A stretch of DNA of 64,000 nucleotides from Chloroflexota bacterium (lineage in GTDB: Bacteria > Chloroflexota > Anaerolineae > Anaerolineales > Villigracilaceae). Below, piece by piece: positions 33,218 through 42,501 of the stretch (positions are counted from its first letter, which is position 1; every line of letters begins with the position of its first letter). Made by a program: the position numbers and the translations under genes. The stretch is taken from assembly GCA_016213105.1 (NCBI GenBank), contig JACRBN010000001.1, positions 1-64,000 of the forward strand, given 5' to 3'. The notes under the pieces were generated by a model. It did no database searches and was not told the DNA's origin. It saw only the letters and a program-made list of their open reading frames with translations.

Positions 33218-34807
33218 TTATTTTCCTTCCAACCACATATAGCGTTCAATCGGAATATCGATGGGGGTAAAGACGTAGCCTTTCACATAGGGTTTGACCA
33301 GTTGATAACTCAGGCGATGCACCGTGAACAGCACGGGGGCGTCGTTTACGATCATCTGCTCGGCCTGCTGGTAGAGCGCAATGCGTTTGGATACGTCGCG
33401 TTCGACGCGGGCCTGTTCGAGCAGGGCATCCAGCGCGGGGTTGGAGTAGCCGCCGTTGTTCTGGGCCGAGCCGCTGTGGAAGAGCACGTCCGCGAAATTC
33501 TCGGGGTCGGGGTAATCGGCGCACCAGCCGCCGCCGAAGATCTGACCGTGATTGCCCGAGTAGATGGACTCGAGGTAATAATTAGGCTCGATGTTTTCGA
33601 CCGTGAGGGTCACGCCCAGGTTCTGCTGCCACATCTGCACCAGCGCAGCCACATCCGCGCCGACGTAGCTGCCCAGGCCGCCATCCGTGTAGACGATGGG
33701 CGGCAGGTTCGCGCCGTATTTGGATTGCCGCAGCAATTCGCGCGCCGCCTCGGGATCATAGGGCAGGCCCTCGAGCGCGATGTTGAAACCCGGCAGGCCG
33801 GGCGGATACAGGCCGATGGCAGGCAGGGCATGCCCGCGCATGACCACGTCGATGTATTGCTGGCGGTTGAAGGCCATGCTGAAGGCCTTGCGCACGTTGA
33901 CGTCATCGAAGGGCGGGCGGGTGGTATCGAAGACCACGTACCCCGTGCACAGGTTCACGCCCGTGAGCAGTTCGGTGTGCAGCGGCTCGGTCGGGTCGGT
34001 GAAACGCTCGATGGAATACACACCCGTGATGTCCACTTCGCCTGATTCGTACAGACGCTGGCTGTCGCCCGAGTACAGGTTGACCACCACGTACGGAATG
34101 GACGGCGCGCCCAGGTAGAAATCCGCGTTGGCCTGGTAGACCATGCGCTCGAAGCTGCGCCACTCGATCAACTTGTACGGGCCTGTGCCGTTCGGCTGGC
34201 GGTACCACTCCGTGCCCGACTCGACGTTGGATTGATCCACCACGAAGGCGGTGGGATAGGTCAGCTTGAGCAGGAAGTAGGGCTTGGGCGCATCGATGGT
34301 CACCTGCAAGGTGTGGTCGTCAATGACTCGCAGGCCGCTGATCTGATTCGCCTGGCCCGCGGCCACTTCCCGCACGCCGACGATGTCGCCCAGGTAGGTC
34401 ACGGCCGTATCCGAGGCAGTCTCGGGGCTGACGGCGCGCTCCCACGAATACACCACATCCTGCGCGGTGACGGGACGGCCATCGTGGAAGACCGCGTTGG
34501 GCCGCAGGTGGAAAGTGTAGGTCATGCCGTCCGCGCTCATGTCCCAGGTCTCGGCCAGGTCGGGCGTCAGGTTCAGGCGCGGATCGAAGGCGACCAGTCC
34601 GCTGTAGATGCGTTTGTCGCCCGAGCCGTGCGTGGTGGCGGGATCATATTCCCGCGGGTTGGTGGATTCGCCGCCCGACAGGACCAGCGCCCGGTCAAGC
34701 GGGATGTCCGATTGCGCCAGGGCCTGACGCGGCATCCCCGCGCTGACGAGGGTCACAACCAGGATCAGGCTGAAGACCAGCGCCGTGATTTTCTTGAGAT
34801 TAGCCAT
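33218..34807 (-). CDS. ABC transporter substrate-binding protein, family 5 (peptide/nickel type)
   Basis: 529 residues from MANLKKITALVF, which has AAAGGAGG 5 nt upstream and a Sec signal peptide cleaved near AQA/LAQS. The SBP_bac_5 fold is evident: LAETWDMSADGMTYTFHLR, VFHDGRPVTAQDVVYSWERA, NGTGPYKLIEW, KAFSMAFNRQQYIDVV. It would bind oligopeptides or similar solutes outside the cell. No permease or ATPase genes are next to it. It overlaps the upstream metallopeptidase-like gene by 8 nt. Confidence 0.9.
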   Translation of the reverse strand: MANLKKITALVFSLILVVTLVSAGMPRQALAQSDIPLDRALVLSGGESTNPREYDPATTHGSGDKRIYSGLVAFDPRLNLTPDLAETWDMSADGMTYTFHLRPNAVFHDGRPVTAQDVVYSWERAVSPETASDTAVTYLGDIVGVREVAAGQANQISGLRVIDDHTLQVTIDAPKPYFLLKLTYPTAFVVDQSNVESGTEWYRQPNGTGPYKLIEWRSFERMVYQANADFYLGAPSIPYVVVNLYSGDSQRLYESGEVDITGVYSIERFTDPTEPLHTELLTGVNLCTGYVVFDTTRPPFDDVNVRKAFSMAFNRQQYIDVVMRGHALPAIGLYPPGLPGFNIALEGLPYDPEAARELLRQSKYGANLPPIVYTDGGLGSYVGADVAALVQMWQQNLGVTLTVENIEPNYYLESIYSGNHGQIFGGGWCADYPDPENFADVLFHSGSAQNNGGYSNPALDALLEQARVERDVSKRIALYQQAEQMIVNDAPVLFTVHRLSYQLVKPYVKGYVFTPIDIPIERYMWLEGK

Positions 34808-36179
34808 GACTGCCTCCTTTGCGCCGCTGGGCCAGCACAACGCCCAGGACGATCACTCCGATCAATAAAGCAAAGACACAGCAGAAACACAGCAGGGCGA
34901 CCGTCAGGGCAAGCGGCGGGCCGCTGGGGGATAAGGTTGGGGCAATAATGGGCGTGTCATCCGCAGAGGAGGTGGGCACGATGTAGGGCGTCGGGGTCAC
35001 GGCCAGGGGAGCGCCCGAAACAGGCACGAAGGTCGGGACAAAGGTCGGGGTGGGCTGGGCGGTCGGCTGCGTGGAGACCGTGCGGGGCGCGGCCTGGATC
35101 GACTCCCGCCAGGCATCCTCCAGTCCGTCCACGTCGAAGCCATACACCGCAACGAGGGCCTCATCGATGGCCCCCCCGTCCCGCAGGCGCGTCAGCAGTT
35201 CGGTCATCTTGTCCTGGCCGCGGGTCTCGATAAGGAATTTGACGATGCTGTACGACTGGCTGTAGGACAGGCTGGCCTTGTCGGCCACTTCGGAGAAACC
35301 GACGCTGAGCGAGCGCACCGAGAGCAGGCTGTTGCTGCGAATGGCTTCGTCGAGCTGTGTGGCAGAATAAGCATCAAGCTCGCCCTCGGAATAGACGGCC
35401 AAACCTTCGTTGAGCCAGGTGGGCACGTCGCCCAGGCAGGAGAAGGTCAGGTGCCCGACCAGCACGTGGGTCAGCTCGTGAACGACCGTGTCGCGGTCCC
35501 AATCGGTATCCGCGCCCGAGGAGGTGCCCATGATGACGATATTGTGCTCCGAGAAGGCCATGCCGCCCGTCCACGAAGGCTCGTAGAGGATGGCGTCGCG
35601 CATGTCTTCGTAGTTGGGATACACGTACAAGTCAATGGGCGCTTCGGTATTCAGGCCCGATTGCCGCGCATTGAATTCGAGGCCGCCCACGCCCGCGGCA
35701 AGCATGTCCTGCGCGAAGGACTGGTCGACGCCATACCAATGTACGCGCAAGTCGCCCTGCGAGGTAGTCTGCCAGGGGTGGGCCGAGTCCAGCCAGGTGA
35801 CGGTCTTGCGCTCGGAGACGGCCTCGACACCCGACTCGTCGGTGAAATGCCAGCGCCACCAGATGGTGGCCCCGGGCGGCAGGGAACCGCTCTGACGCAT
35901 GTCCCAGGTCCACTCCACGTCGACGCTGTCGGCCAGGCTGAATTGCGGGAAGGCCTTGGCGAGCACCTCCCCACAGGTTTGCTGGGTGGTGCCATACTCC
36001 AGCGTGACCGCGGTGATGGCGGCGCTGCTTTGCAGGCGGGCGGAGAATGTGACGGTGTTGGGAAAATCGAGCGTGGCGGCGTCGCTGGTCACCTCCGGGC
36101 TGGGCGCGGCGAACGCGCCGCGCAAGGGCAGGAAGAGCAGGACGAACACGATCAAGAGGGGAAAAACCTTTACTCGCAT
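34800..36179 (-). CDS. Membrane-anchored metallopeptidase-like protein (peptidase MA type)
   Basis: 459 residues from MRVKVFPLL (AGGAGG, 4 nt before ATG); upstream codons lack coding support. Signal peptide (LLIVFVLLFLPLRGAFA), then a beta domain, then a gluzincin-like site: TVVHELTHVLVGH with a downstream glutamate in WLNEGLAVYSEGE. After a TP-rich stretch a C-terminal helix (ALTVALLCFCCVFALLIGVI) and RRKGG anchor it. It is translationally linked to the solute-binding protein gene, so it may supply peptides to it (inference). Confidence 0.83.
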   Translation of the reverse strand: MRVKVFPLLIVFVLLFLPLRGAFAAPSPEVTSDAATLDFPNTVTFSARLQSSAAITAVTLEYGTTQQTCGEVLAKAFPQFSLADSVDVEWTWDMRQSGSLPPGATIWWRWHFTDESGVEAVSERKTVTWLDSAHPWQTTSQGDLRVHWYGVDQSFAQDMLAAGVGGLEFNARQSGLNTEAPIDLYVYPNYEDMRDAILYEPSWTGGMAFSEHNIVIMGTSSGADTDWDRDTVVHELTHVLVGHLTFSCLGDVPTWLNEGLAVYSEGELDAYSATQLDEAIRSNSLLSVRSLSVGFSEVADKASLSYSQSYSIVKFLIETRGQDKMTELLTRLRDGGAIDEALVAVYGFDVDGLEDAWRESIQAAPRTVSTQPTAQPTPTFVPTFVPVSGAPLAVTPTPYIVPTSSADDTPIIAPTLSPSGPPLALTVALLCFCCVFALLIGVIVLGVVLAQRRKGGSHG

Positions 36180-36266
36180 GGAACCTCCTGTTGGATCCTT
36201 GACTGCGGCAACTATAACATGATATTCATCCTGCCCATTGCATACAAGAATGGAAACCACGCTTAA

Positions 36267-36295
36267 TTGACGCTTATACCCCTTGCATGTATAAT
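36267..36295 (+). promoter_or_regulatory. Strong sigma-70-type promoter of the ten-gene signalling cluster
   Basis: TTGACG at 36267-36272, 17-nt spacer, TATAAT at 36290-36295. The leader carries a small hairpin ACCCCTC / GAGGGGT (36306-36322) followed by TTATT. Confidence 0.8.
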
Positions 36296-36338
36296 CTCTA
36301 TATCCACCCCTCCCAGAGGGGTTTATTGAGGCCCATCT

Positions 36339-37145
36339 ATGGCTTTGCGCGGAAATTTACGCGATTTTACGATTACCCAACTGCTCAACCTGATCAACCT
36401 TGCCAGCAAGACGGGCACGCTCATTGTGGATGGTCCCAATGAGCAGGCTTTTGTCTCCTTTAGAGAGGGGAAGCTGGCCTATGCCCGCATTGGGCATGAG
36501 GAGAGCGCGCTGGCAGCGGTGCTGCATCGCGCCAATAAGTTGACGGCCAATCAATATCGCGCCATCGTGGAACGCGCCGGGCGGATGACCGACAAGGAGC
36601 TTGGCCTGCTGTTGATCAATGCGGGCTACGTCACGCAGGAGGATATCCTCCTCAACCTGCAGGGTTACTTCACCGAGGTCATTCGCCGCCTGTTCACCTG
36701 GGTGGAGGGCATCTTCCGCTTCGAAGCGGACATGCTGGCCCCCGAGGACCGTATCAACGTGCGGATGGACCTGGAGAACATCATCATCGAAGGCTCGCGC
36801 CAGTTGCGCGAATGGGAGCAGCTGCAGGACGAAATTCCCAGCCTCGAGATGGCGCTCAAGTTCACCGACCGGCCCCTCACCAACATCAACCTGAGCGTCG
36901 AGGAATGGCGGGTTGTCAAATTCATCAACCCGAAAAACACGATGAAGCAGATCGCCGTCGCATGCAAGATGAACGACCTGGAGATCCGCCGCATTGTGTA
37001 CGGCCTGCTACAGGCCGGCCTGGTGGAGATCATCCGCCCCGAGGGCGTGGTCATCCCGCCCAGTCCCAAGACGTTCCCGACCCAGGACAAGAACGAACAA
37101 AAATCTCTGATCAACAAATTGATTGGGCGCATCCGCTCGATGTAG
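36339..37145 (+). CDS. DUF4388 (PATAN-like) domain protein
   Basis: 268 residues. Residues 1-150 form a DUF4388 domain (MALRGNLRDFTITQLLNLIN, GTLIVDGPNEQAFVSFREGK, GLLLINAGYVTQEDI, EGIFRFEA), common in proteins tied to gliding, two-component signalling and GTPase switches. Residues 195-245 look like a winged-helix segment (EWRVVKFINPKNTMKQIAVA, EIRRIVYGLLQAGLVEII). It is the first gene of the cluster and is followed after 25 nt by a small GTPase, the usual pairing for this domain. Its exact role is unknown. Confidence 0.85.
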   Translation: MALRGNLRDFTITQLLNLINLASKTGTLIVDGPNEQAFVSFREGKLAYARIGHEESALAAVLHRANKLTANQYRAIVERAGRMTDKELGLLLINAGYVTQEDILLNLQGYFTEVIRRLFTWVEGIFRFEADMLAPEDRINVRMDLENIIIEGSRQLREWEQLQDEIPSLEMALKFTDRPLTNINLSVEEWRVVKFINPKNTMKQIAVACKMNDLEIRRIVYGLLQAGLVEIIRPEGVVIPPSPKTFPTQDKNEQKSLINKLIGRIRSM

Positions 37146-37170
37146 TCATCATGGAACAGAAGGATTGATT

Positions 37171-37710
37171 ATGCAAACGGTCAAGATGGTGGTAACAGGT
37201 CCCTTTAGCGCCGGCAAAACGGAGTTTATTCAGTCGGTCAGCGAGATCGATGTGGTCTCCACTGAACGCCGAATATCCTCCAGGGAGGAGCGCACGGTCA
37301 AGGATAATACGACAGTGGCCATGGACTTTGGCCGCATCACTGTGGACGAGGACCTGGTTCTCTACCTGTTTGGCACGCCCGGTCAGAAGCGCTTCGATTT
37401 CATGTGGGAAATCCTTTCGGAAGGCATGTTGGGATTCATCGTCATGGTGGACAGCACCCGCCCCGAAACCTTCCGCGAAGCACGCTCGATCCTGGAAACC
37501 TTCCGCGCCTACGCTCCGACCCCCTACGTGGTCGCCGCCAACAAGCAGGACAAGGAGGAGGCCTGGGACATGGATGACATGCGCCATGCCCTGCGCCTGG
37601 ATGCCAAGACCAAACTCCTGCCCTGCGTGGCCACCGACCGTCATGTGGTCAAGAACGTGCTGCTCGAACTTTTGTACAGCATCCTCGAAGAAATGGAAAA
37701 CGGAAAATAA
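37171..37710 (+). CDS. MglA/Arf-like small GTPase
   Basis: 179 residues from MQTVKMVVTG (AAGGA, 6 nt before ATG). G1 is GPFSAGKT at 10-17, G3 is GTPGQKRF at 68-75, G4 is NKQD at 124-127. The G3 motif has GTPGQ instead of DxxG, a form frequent in bacterial MglA-type proteins. It should cycle between GTP and GDP in the cytoplasm. No roadblock/LC7 (MglB-like) partner is in the cluster, so the DUF4388 protein may serve as regulator or target (inference). Confidence 0.9.
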   Translation: MQTVKMVVTGPFSAGKTEFIQSVSEIDVVSTERRISSREERTVKDNTTVAMDFGRITVDEDLVLYLFGTPGQKRFDFMWEILSEGMLGFIVMVDSTRPETFREARSILETFRAYAPTPYVVAANKQDKEEAWDMDDMRHALRLDAKTKLLPCVATDRHVVKNVLLELLYSILEEMENGK

Positions 37711-37735
37711 ATCCGACTGAGGATCTCAAACCGGC

Positions 37736-38536
37736 GTGTCCTCCATCACCACCGATCAAGGAATAGTACACTACGAAGTCTACGGACGCGGCCGCCCGGT
37801 CATTCTGCTACATGGATGGCTGGGTTCGTGGGGGTTATGGCAGGAGACCATGGCCTTCCTTGGCGCGTTTTATCGTACCTATGCGCTGGACTTTTGGGGT
37901 TTTGGCGAATCGGGCAAGAAACGCGGCAGTTATGCGGTGGATGATTTCGTCGACCTCGTCGATCAGTTTATGGAACGGCTGGGCATCGTGCAGGCGCCCC
38001 TCGTGGGACACAGCATGGGCGGGACGGTCAGTCTCTCGGTTGCCATTCGCTACCCCACGCGGGTCAGCAAGGTGGTGGTGGTGGGTTCGCCCATCGTCGG
38101 CTCCTCGCTGGCTCCCCTCCTGAAAGTATCAGGCTACCGGCCCATCGCATTCCTGCTCTTCAACATGATGGGCCCCTTCCGCGCCTGGATGAAATATTAC
38201 TACTCGCGCCAGATCTGCCGCGATCCGCGTTTTCCCAACATGATGGATCACGATCTATCTCGTACCACACTTGAATCCTTCCTGCGCTCGATAGCCTCCC
38301 TGCGCCGCACGGACCTGCGACCCTCCCTCAATCAGACCCACATCCCCGTGATGGGCATGTACGGCGACCGGGACAAGATCGTTCATCCGCTGCAATGGCA
38401 GCCTTTGCAGACCGGCATCCCCCAGGCGCAGATCGAACGCTTCCCCAACGCGGGCCACTTCCCTATGCTCGAAGAACCCAACGAGTTCAGCCAGAAGCTC
38501 AAAACCTTCCTGGATGCCGCGGTGGCTGTTTCATGA
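37736..38536 (+). CDS. Alpha/beta hydrolase, intact triad
   Basis: 266 residues starting with GTG. The oxyanion segment is LLHGWLGSW, the nucleophile elbow GHSMGG, the acid in MYGDRDKI and the histidine in NAGHFPM. This fits an esterase, lipase or haloperoxidase-like hydrolase. It is paralogous to the gene at 50321 at the other end of the cluster (both begin with IVHYE.GRGRP). The stop overlaps the start of the V4R gene. Its substrate is unknown; acyl esters are plausible given the neighbours. Confidence 0.88.
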   Translation: MSSITTDQGIVHYEVYGRGRPVILLHGWLGSWGLWQETMAFLGAFYRTYALDFWGFGESGKKRGSYAVDDFVDLVDQFMERLGIVQAPLVGHSMGGTVSLSVAIRYPTRVSKVVVVGSPIVGSSLAPLLKVSGYRPIAFLLFNMMGPFRAWMKYYYSRQICRDPRFPNMMDHDLSRTTLESFLRSIASLRRTDLRPSLNQTHIPVMGMYGDRDKIVHPLQWQPLQTGIPQAQIERFPNAGHFPMLEEPNEFSQKLKTFLDAAVAVS

Positions 38537-39153
38537 GCGAAGCTTTCCACTACCCGCTTCGGATGGGGCGACTCATCCTGCTGGGCATGGAGGAGATCAT
38601 TGGCCGCAACGGCGTCCATGCGGCCCTCAACCTGGCGTCCCACAGCGAATACATCAACAACTATCCACCCGCCTCGTCGGAGCGCAGCCTGCCCTTCAAA
38701 ACCATCAGCGAACTGCATGAGGCGCTGGAGCAGGCCTACGGTCCACGCGGGGGGCGCGGAGTGGCGCTGCGCACCGGTCGGGCGGTCTTTGCCTACGGCC
38801 TGCGCGAATATGGCTCCCAGCTCGGCCTGACCGAGATGGCCTTCCGCCTGCTGCCCCTGCCCACCAAACTGCGTGTGGGCGGCAAGGCCCTGGCGGAACT
38901 GTTCAATCACCAGACCGACCAGGTCGTGCGGCTGGAGGAAACCGAAAAATCCCTGCTTTGGCACATCGAGCGCTGCCCGCTGTGCTGGGAACGGCATAGC
39001 GAGGACCCCGTCTGCCACCTGGCGGTGGGGCTGTTGGAAGAATCGCTTTATTGGTTGAGCGGTGGTAAGATATTTAATGTGGAAGAAACGCAATGTATCG
39101 CGCGCGGTGATCCCACCTGCACGATCTGCATAGAAAAAACACCCATCACATAA
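38533..39153 (+). CDS. V4R-domain protein (4-vinyl reductase-like, ligand-binding)
   Basis: 206 residues starting at the ATG that overlaps the upstream TGA. The C-terminal V4R domain has the cysteine pattern CPLCWERHSEDPVCH and the ending EETQCIARGDPTCTICI. V4R domains bind small hydrophobic molecules or metals and are found in signalling proteins such as XylR and in archaeal adaptors. The N-terminal half is helical (GRLILLGMEEIIGRNGVHAA). It probably acts as a small-molecule sensor for the cluster. Confidence 0.82.
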   Translation: MSEAFHYPLRMGRLILLGMEEIIGRNGVHAALNLASHSEYINNYPPASSERSLPFKTISELHEALEQAYGPRGGRGVALRTGRAVFAYGLREYGSQLGLTEMAFRLLPLPTKLRVGGKALAELFNHQTDQVVRLEETEKSLLWHIERCPLCWERHSEDPVCHLAVGLLEESLYWLSGGKIFNVEETQCIARGDPTCTICIEKTPIT

Positions 39154-39192
39154 AGTCAGAATGTTGCAAGGGCGGGGAGACCCGCTCTTGCT

Positions 39193-39198
39193 TATAAT
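39193..39198 (+). promoter_or_regulatory. Internal -10 box (TATAAT), leaderless
   Basis: TATAAT ends 6 nt before the ATG at 39205. A GGCGGG-GAGA-CCCGCT hairpin lies just before it. The -35 is poor (TTGCAA at 39164-39169 is 23 nt away). Confidence 0.5.
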
Positions 39199-39204
39199 AG
39201 ACCC

Positions 39205-40482
39205 ATGCACAAAGTCATCCTGAACGCCCCCAAAATCATCGCCCCGTTTTGCGAGCCTGCCCGCGACCTGCGCGTGCAGAACTCGCCGCTTTGGCTGCAC
39301 CAGCGCAACCTGCTTGCCCCCTACGTGACGAGCGAACAGGAATTGCGCGCCAACGAACCCTTGCACCCCACCCGCCAGCCGACCCTGGTCTATCGCGACA
39401 ATCTATACTTCGACGAAGGCTACATCAGCGCCTTCATCGAGCAGGCCAAGAAGCGAAAACACGCTTCCCGCGCCGCCTTCTCTACAGAGGATCTGGCCTT
39501 CCGCGAACACGCCCTGCCTCTCTCGAACTCCTACAAACCCGCCGGGAGCGTGTACCTGGCCGACCTTTGGTATTACCCCAACGGCCCCGTGGCCGACGTG
39601 GAGCCGCTGGTCATCGATATGCAGGCGCGCGAGATCGGCTATTACCACGTTCCCACCTACATGGCCGACAAGAGCGGAGACCTGGTCTTTCAGGTGCCGC
39701 TGCGCTCCCTGCTGGCCATCGACTCGTGGGTGCATATTTACATCGCGGACGTGGTCTTCGGCCTGTTCGGACGCGGCGCGCGCTTCGAGAAACGTCTGGA
39801 TGAGGATTGGGTGTTCAAGATGGGCATTATCAGCAAGGCCGTCTACGAAGGCCGCCAGGTGCTGGAATGTTCGGAACTGGTCAAGATCGGCAAGAACTGC
39901 GTCATCGACCCGAGCGCCACCATCCACGGTCCGACCACCATCGGCGACAACGTCACCATCAACGCCGGCGCGGTGATCGAAAACTCGATCATCGGCAGCA
40001 ACGTCAACGTCTCGCAGGATGTGCAGATCATGCTCTCGGTGGTGGGCGATGGCACCTTCCTGCCCTTCCGCGCGGCGCTGTTCATGACCACCGTGATGGA
40101 AAACAGCATGATCGCGCAAAATACCTGCCTGCAAATGTGCGTGGTGGGACGCAACACCTTCATCGGTGCAGGCTCGACCTTCACCGATTACAACCTGATC
40201 CCCGCACCCATCCGCGCCATTGGCGGGGACGGGAAGTTGGGACCCTCCAACCGCCCGGTGATGGGCGGATGCGTGGGCCATAATTGCCGCATCGGCGCGG
40301 GCATGATTGTCTACCCCGCGCGCACCATCGAATCGGACGTGGTGCTGGCCGCGTCCAAGGAGCGCCGCGTGATCGACCGTGACATCCGCTTCGAGGACAG
40401 CGATCATCACCGCATGAAAGCCGCCCACATGCACCAGACTCCCTATCACCGCCATGAGCAGGCGGATTCGGAGTCGTGGTAG
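39205..40482 (+). CDS. Left-handed beta-helix (hexapeptide repeat) protein, acyl/nucleotidyltransferase-like
   Basis: 425 residues. Residues 1-215 are a domain of unknown fold. Residues 220-370 hold hexapeptide repeats (IGKNCVIDPSATIHGPTTIG, NVTINAGAVIENSIIGSNV, GRNTFIGAGSTFTDY, GHNCRIGAGMIVYP) typical of acyltransferases or the C-terminal part of sugar-nucleotide transferases. The last 40 residues are His-rich (DHHRMKAAHMHQTPYHRHE), possibly metal-binding. It ends 2 nt before the acyl-ACP reductase-like gene, so the two products probably act together. Confidence 0.8.
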   Translation: MHKVILNAPKIIAPFCEPARDLRVQNSPLWLHQRNLLAPYVTSEQELRANEPLHPTRQPTLVYRDNLYFDEGYISAFIEQAKKRKHASRAAFSTEDLAFREHALPLSNSYKPAGSVYLADLWYYPNGPVADVEPLVIDMQAREIGYYHVPTYMADKSGDLVFQVPLRSLLAIDSWVHIYIADVVFGLFGRGARFEKRLDEDWVFKMGIISKAVYEGRQVLECSELVKIGKNCVIDPSATIHGPTTIGDNVTINAGAVIENSIIGSNVNVSQDVQIMLSVVGDGTFLPFRAALFMTTVMENSMIAQNTCLQMCVVGRNTFIGAGSTFTDYNLIPAPIRAIGGDGKLGPSNRPVMGGCVGHNCRIGAGMIVYPARTIESDVVLAASKERRVIDRDIRFEDSDHHRMKAAHMHQTPYHRHEQADSESW

Positions 40483-40484
40483 GC

Positions 40485-41570
40485 ATGGACTCTTTCGCCT
40501 TCATCATCCATCCCATCGATCCAAAACGCGACGTCAGTCGTAAATTTCCCTTTCTGGGAAAGGTGCTGAGCGAGCGCCAGATCGATTTTTTCTCCACCTA
40601 CTTCCCGCCCGTTTACATTTCCGAGGTCGAGGGTATCACCTCGCAAGCCAACGGCAAACAGATCAAAGGCTGGTTCATCGCCTGTCCCTTCACGCCGCGC
40701 CGCATGATGGAATTGCCCGTACGCACGGTCTATCGTAAAATAGTGCAGACCGGGCATATGGCCGAGCGCCTGGGCGCGGATATCTTGGGCCTGGGCGCGT
40801 TCACCTCGGTGGTGGGCGACGCGGGTGTCACCATAGCGAACCAGTTGGAAATTCCCGTCACGACCGGCGACTCGTACACGGTGGCGCTGGCCGTGCAGGC
40901 CATCCGCGACGCCGCCAAAATCATGGATATCTCCATGCAGGATGCGACCGTGGCCGTGGTGGGCGCCACCGGCGCGATTGGCCGCGTGTGCGCCGAGTTG
41001 CTGGCGGCCGAGGCCGCCGAACTGCTGCTGGTGGCCCGGGACGAGAAAAAACTCGCAGAACTGCGGGAACGGCTCCAGGTCCAGGCCAAAAGCAGGCTGG
41101 TGACCAGCACGAAGATGGATGTGCTCTCGCGGGCGCAGTTGATCCTGACCGTGACCAGCGCCATCCACGACATCATCCGCCCGGAGCATTTGCTGCCCGG
41201 CAGCGTGGTCTGCGACGTGGCCCGCCCCCGAGATGTTTCTGCAATGGTGGCGGCGGCAAGAAATGATATATTAGTGATTGACGGCGGAATGGTCGATGTG
41301 CCAGGCCCCGTGAATTTCCATTTTAACTTTGGTTTTCCGCCTGCAAAGGCGTACGCCTGCATGGCCGAAACCATGGCCCTGGCGCTGGAAGGCCGCTTCG
41401 AAGACTACACCGTGGGCAAGGATATCACGGTGGAACGGGTCCAGGAAATCACCGCCATCGCCGAAAAACACGGCTTTCGTTTGAGCGGATTCCGCTCTTT
41501 CGAACGCGAAGTGACGCAAGAACAGATTGAAACTGTGCGTACGAATGCCCGAAGGGCGCGACGCAATTAG
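40485..41570 (+). CDS. Acyl-ACP reductase-like dehydrogenase (COG5322 type)
   Basis: 361 residues. It resembles the cyanobacterial long-chain acyl-ACP reductase that makes fatty aldehydes from acyl-ACP with NADPH. Matches include GAFTSVV, TTGDSYTVA (cyanobacterial form TTGNTHTA), the Rossmann motif VAVVGATGAIG at 157-166, IDGGMVDVPG, and AYACMAETMALALEG with C292 at the place of the reported catalytic cysteine. The N-terminus (HPIDPKRDVSRK) also aligns. No aldehyde-deformylating oxygenase is in the window, so alkane formation is not implied. Start chosen 2 nt after the upstream stop. Confidence 0.8.
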   Translation: MDSFAFIIHPIDPKRDVSRKFPFLGKVLSERQIDFFSTYFPPVYISEVEGITSQANGKQIKGWFIACPFTPRRMMELPVRTVYRKIVQTGHMAERLGADILGLGAFTSVVGDAGVTIANQLEIPVTTGDSYTVALAVQAIRDAAKIMDISMQDATVAVVGATGAIGRVCAELLAAEAAELLLVARDEKKLAELRERLQVQAKSRLVTSTKMDVLSRAQLILTVTSAIHDIIRPEHLLPGSVVCDVARPRDVSAMVAAARNDILVIDGGMVDVPGPVNFHFNFGFPPAKAYACMAETMALALEGRFEDYTVGKDITVERVQEITAIAEKHGFRLSGFRSFEREVTQEQIETVRTNARRARRN

Positions 41571-41585
41571 TATTTTGGAGGCCTT

Positions 41586-42476
41586 ATGGGAAATGCCCGC
41601 CTGCTGGTCGTGGAAGACGATATTGACATCGCCAATATGCTCAAAATCTACTTCACGGGGCTGCAATATGAAGTGGATGTAGCCAATCGCGGCGCAGACG
41701 CCCTGGAGAAGACCAAGCATGTGCTGCCCCACCTGATCGTGCTGGACATCATGCTGCCCGACATCGACGGGTATGAGGTTTGCCGCAACCTGCGCACCAG
41801 TACGCGCACCAGCCACATCCCGGTCATCTTCCTGACCCAGAAGGATGAGCGCAGCGACAAGCTGCAAGGGTTGGAACTGGGCGCGGACGACTACATCACC
41901 AAGCCCTTCGATATCGAGGAATTGAAACTGCGCGTGATGGGCGCCATCCGCCGCTCGGAGCGTGAGAGTCTCACCGATCCGCGCTCGGGCCTGCCCGCGG
42001 GACGCCTGATCGAGGAGCAGTTGCGCCGCATCATCCGCGAGGAAAACTGGGCGCTGCTCGACATCCGCGTCAACAACTTCGAGCCATTCCGCGACGTGTA
42101 CGGCTTCGTGGCGGGCGACGATGTGCTGCGCTTCACGGCCATGATGATCAGCGAGACCGTGGACGAAACCGGCTCGCCCTCCGATTTCATCGGCCATGCG
42201 GGCGGCGACAATTTCATCGTCATCACCAAGAACGAAGTGGCCGCGGATTTGAAGGCGCGCCTCAAGACCCGCTTTGCGGGAGAAGTGCTCACCCATTACA
42301 ACTTCATCGACCGCCAGCAGGGATTTGTGCAAGCCCCCAAGGCCGATGGCGGGATGGAAAAAGTCCCGTTCATGACGTTCTCGATCGGTGTTGTCTCACC
42401 GGCCCAGCAGTCATTTGCTGACATCCGTGAAATCACGGAACTGGCCGCCGAGGCTCGCCGACAGGACGGCGGTTAG
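41586..42476 (+). CDS. Response regulator with degenerate GGDEF domain
   Basis: 296 residues. The receiver domain (1-120) is complete: acidic pair E10-D12, phospho-acceptor D54 (IVLDIMLPD), T in FLTQKDE and K in YITKPFD. The second domain (130-296) has GGDEF-family shape (LTDPRSGLPAGRLIEEQLRR) but the signature reads AGGDNF and the substrate-binding residues are not conserved. It should therefore not make cyclic-di-GMP. It lies between the acyl-ACP reductase-like gene and the giant kinase, its likely partner. Confidence 0.87.
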   Translation: MGNARLLVVEDDIDIANMLKIYFTGLQYEVDVANRGADALEKTKHVLPHLIVLDIMLPDIDGYEVCRNLRTSTRTSHIPVIFLTQKDERSDKLQGLELGADDYITKPFDIEELKLRVMGAIRRSERESLTDPRSGLPAGRLIEEQLRRIIREENWALLDIRVNNFEPFRDVYGFVAGDDVLRFTAMMISETVDETGSPSDFIGHAGGDNFIVITKNEVAADLKARLKTRFAGEVLTHYNFIDRQQGFVQAPKADGGMEKVPFMTFSIGVVSPAQQSFADIREITELAAEARRQDGG

Positions 42477-42501
42477 TCCGTTATCGTGGTGATTTAATAC
42501 A

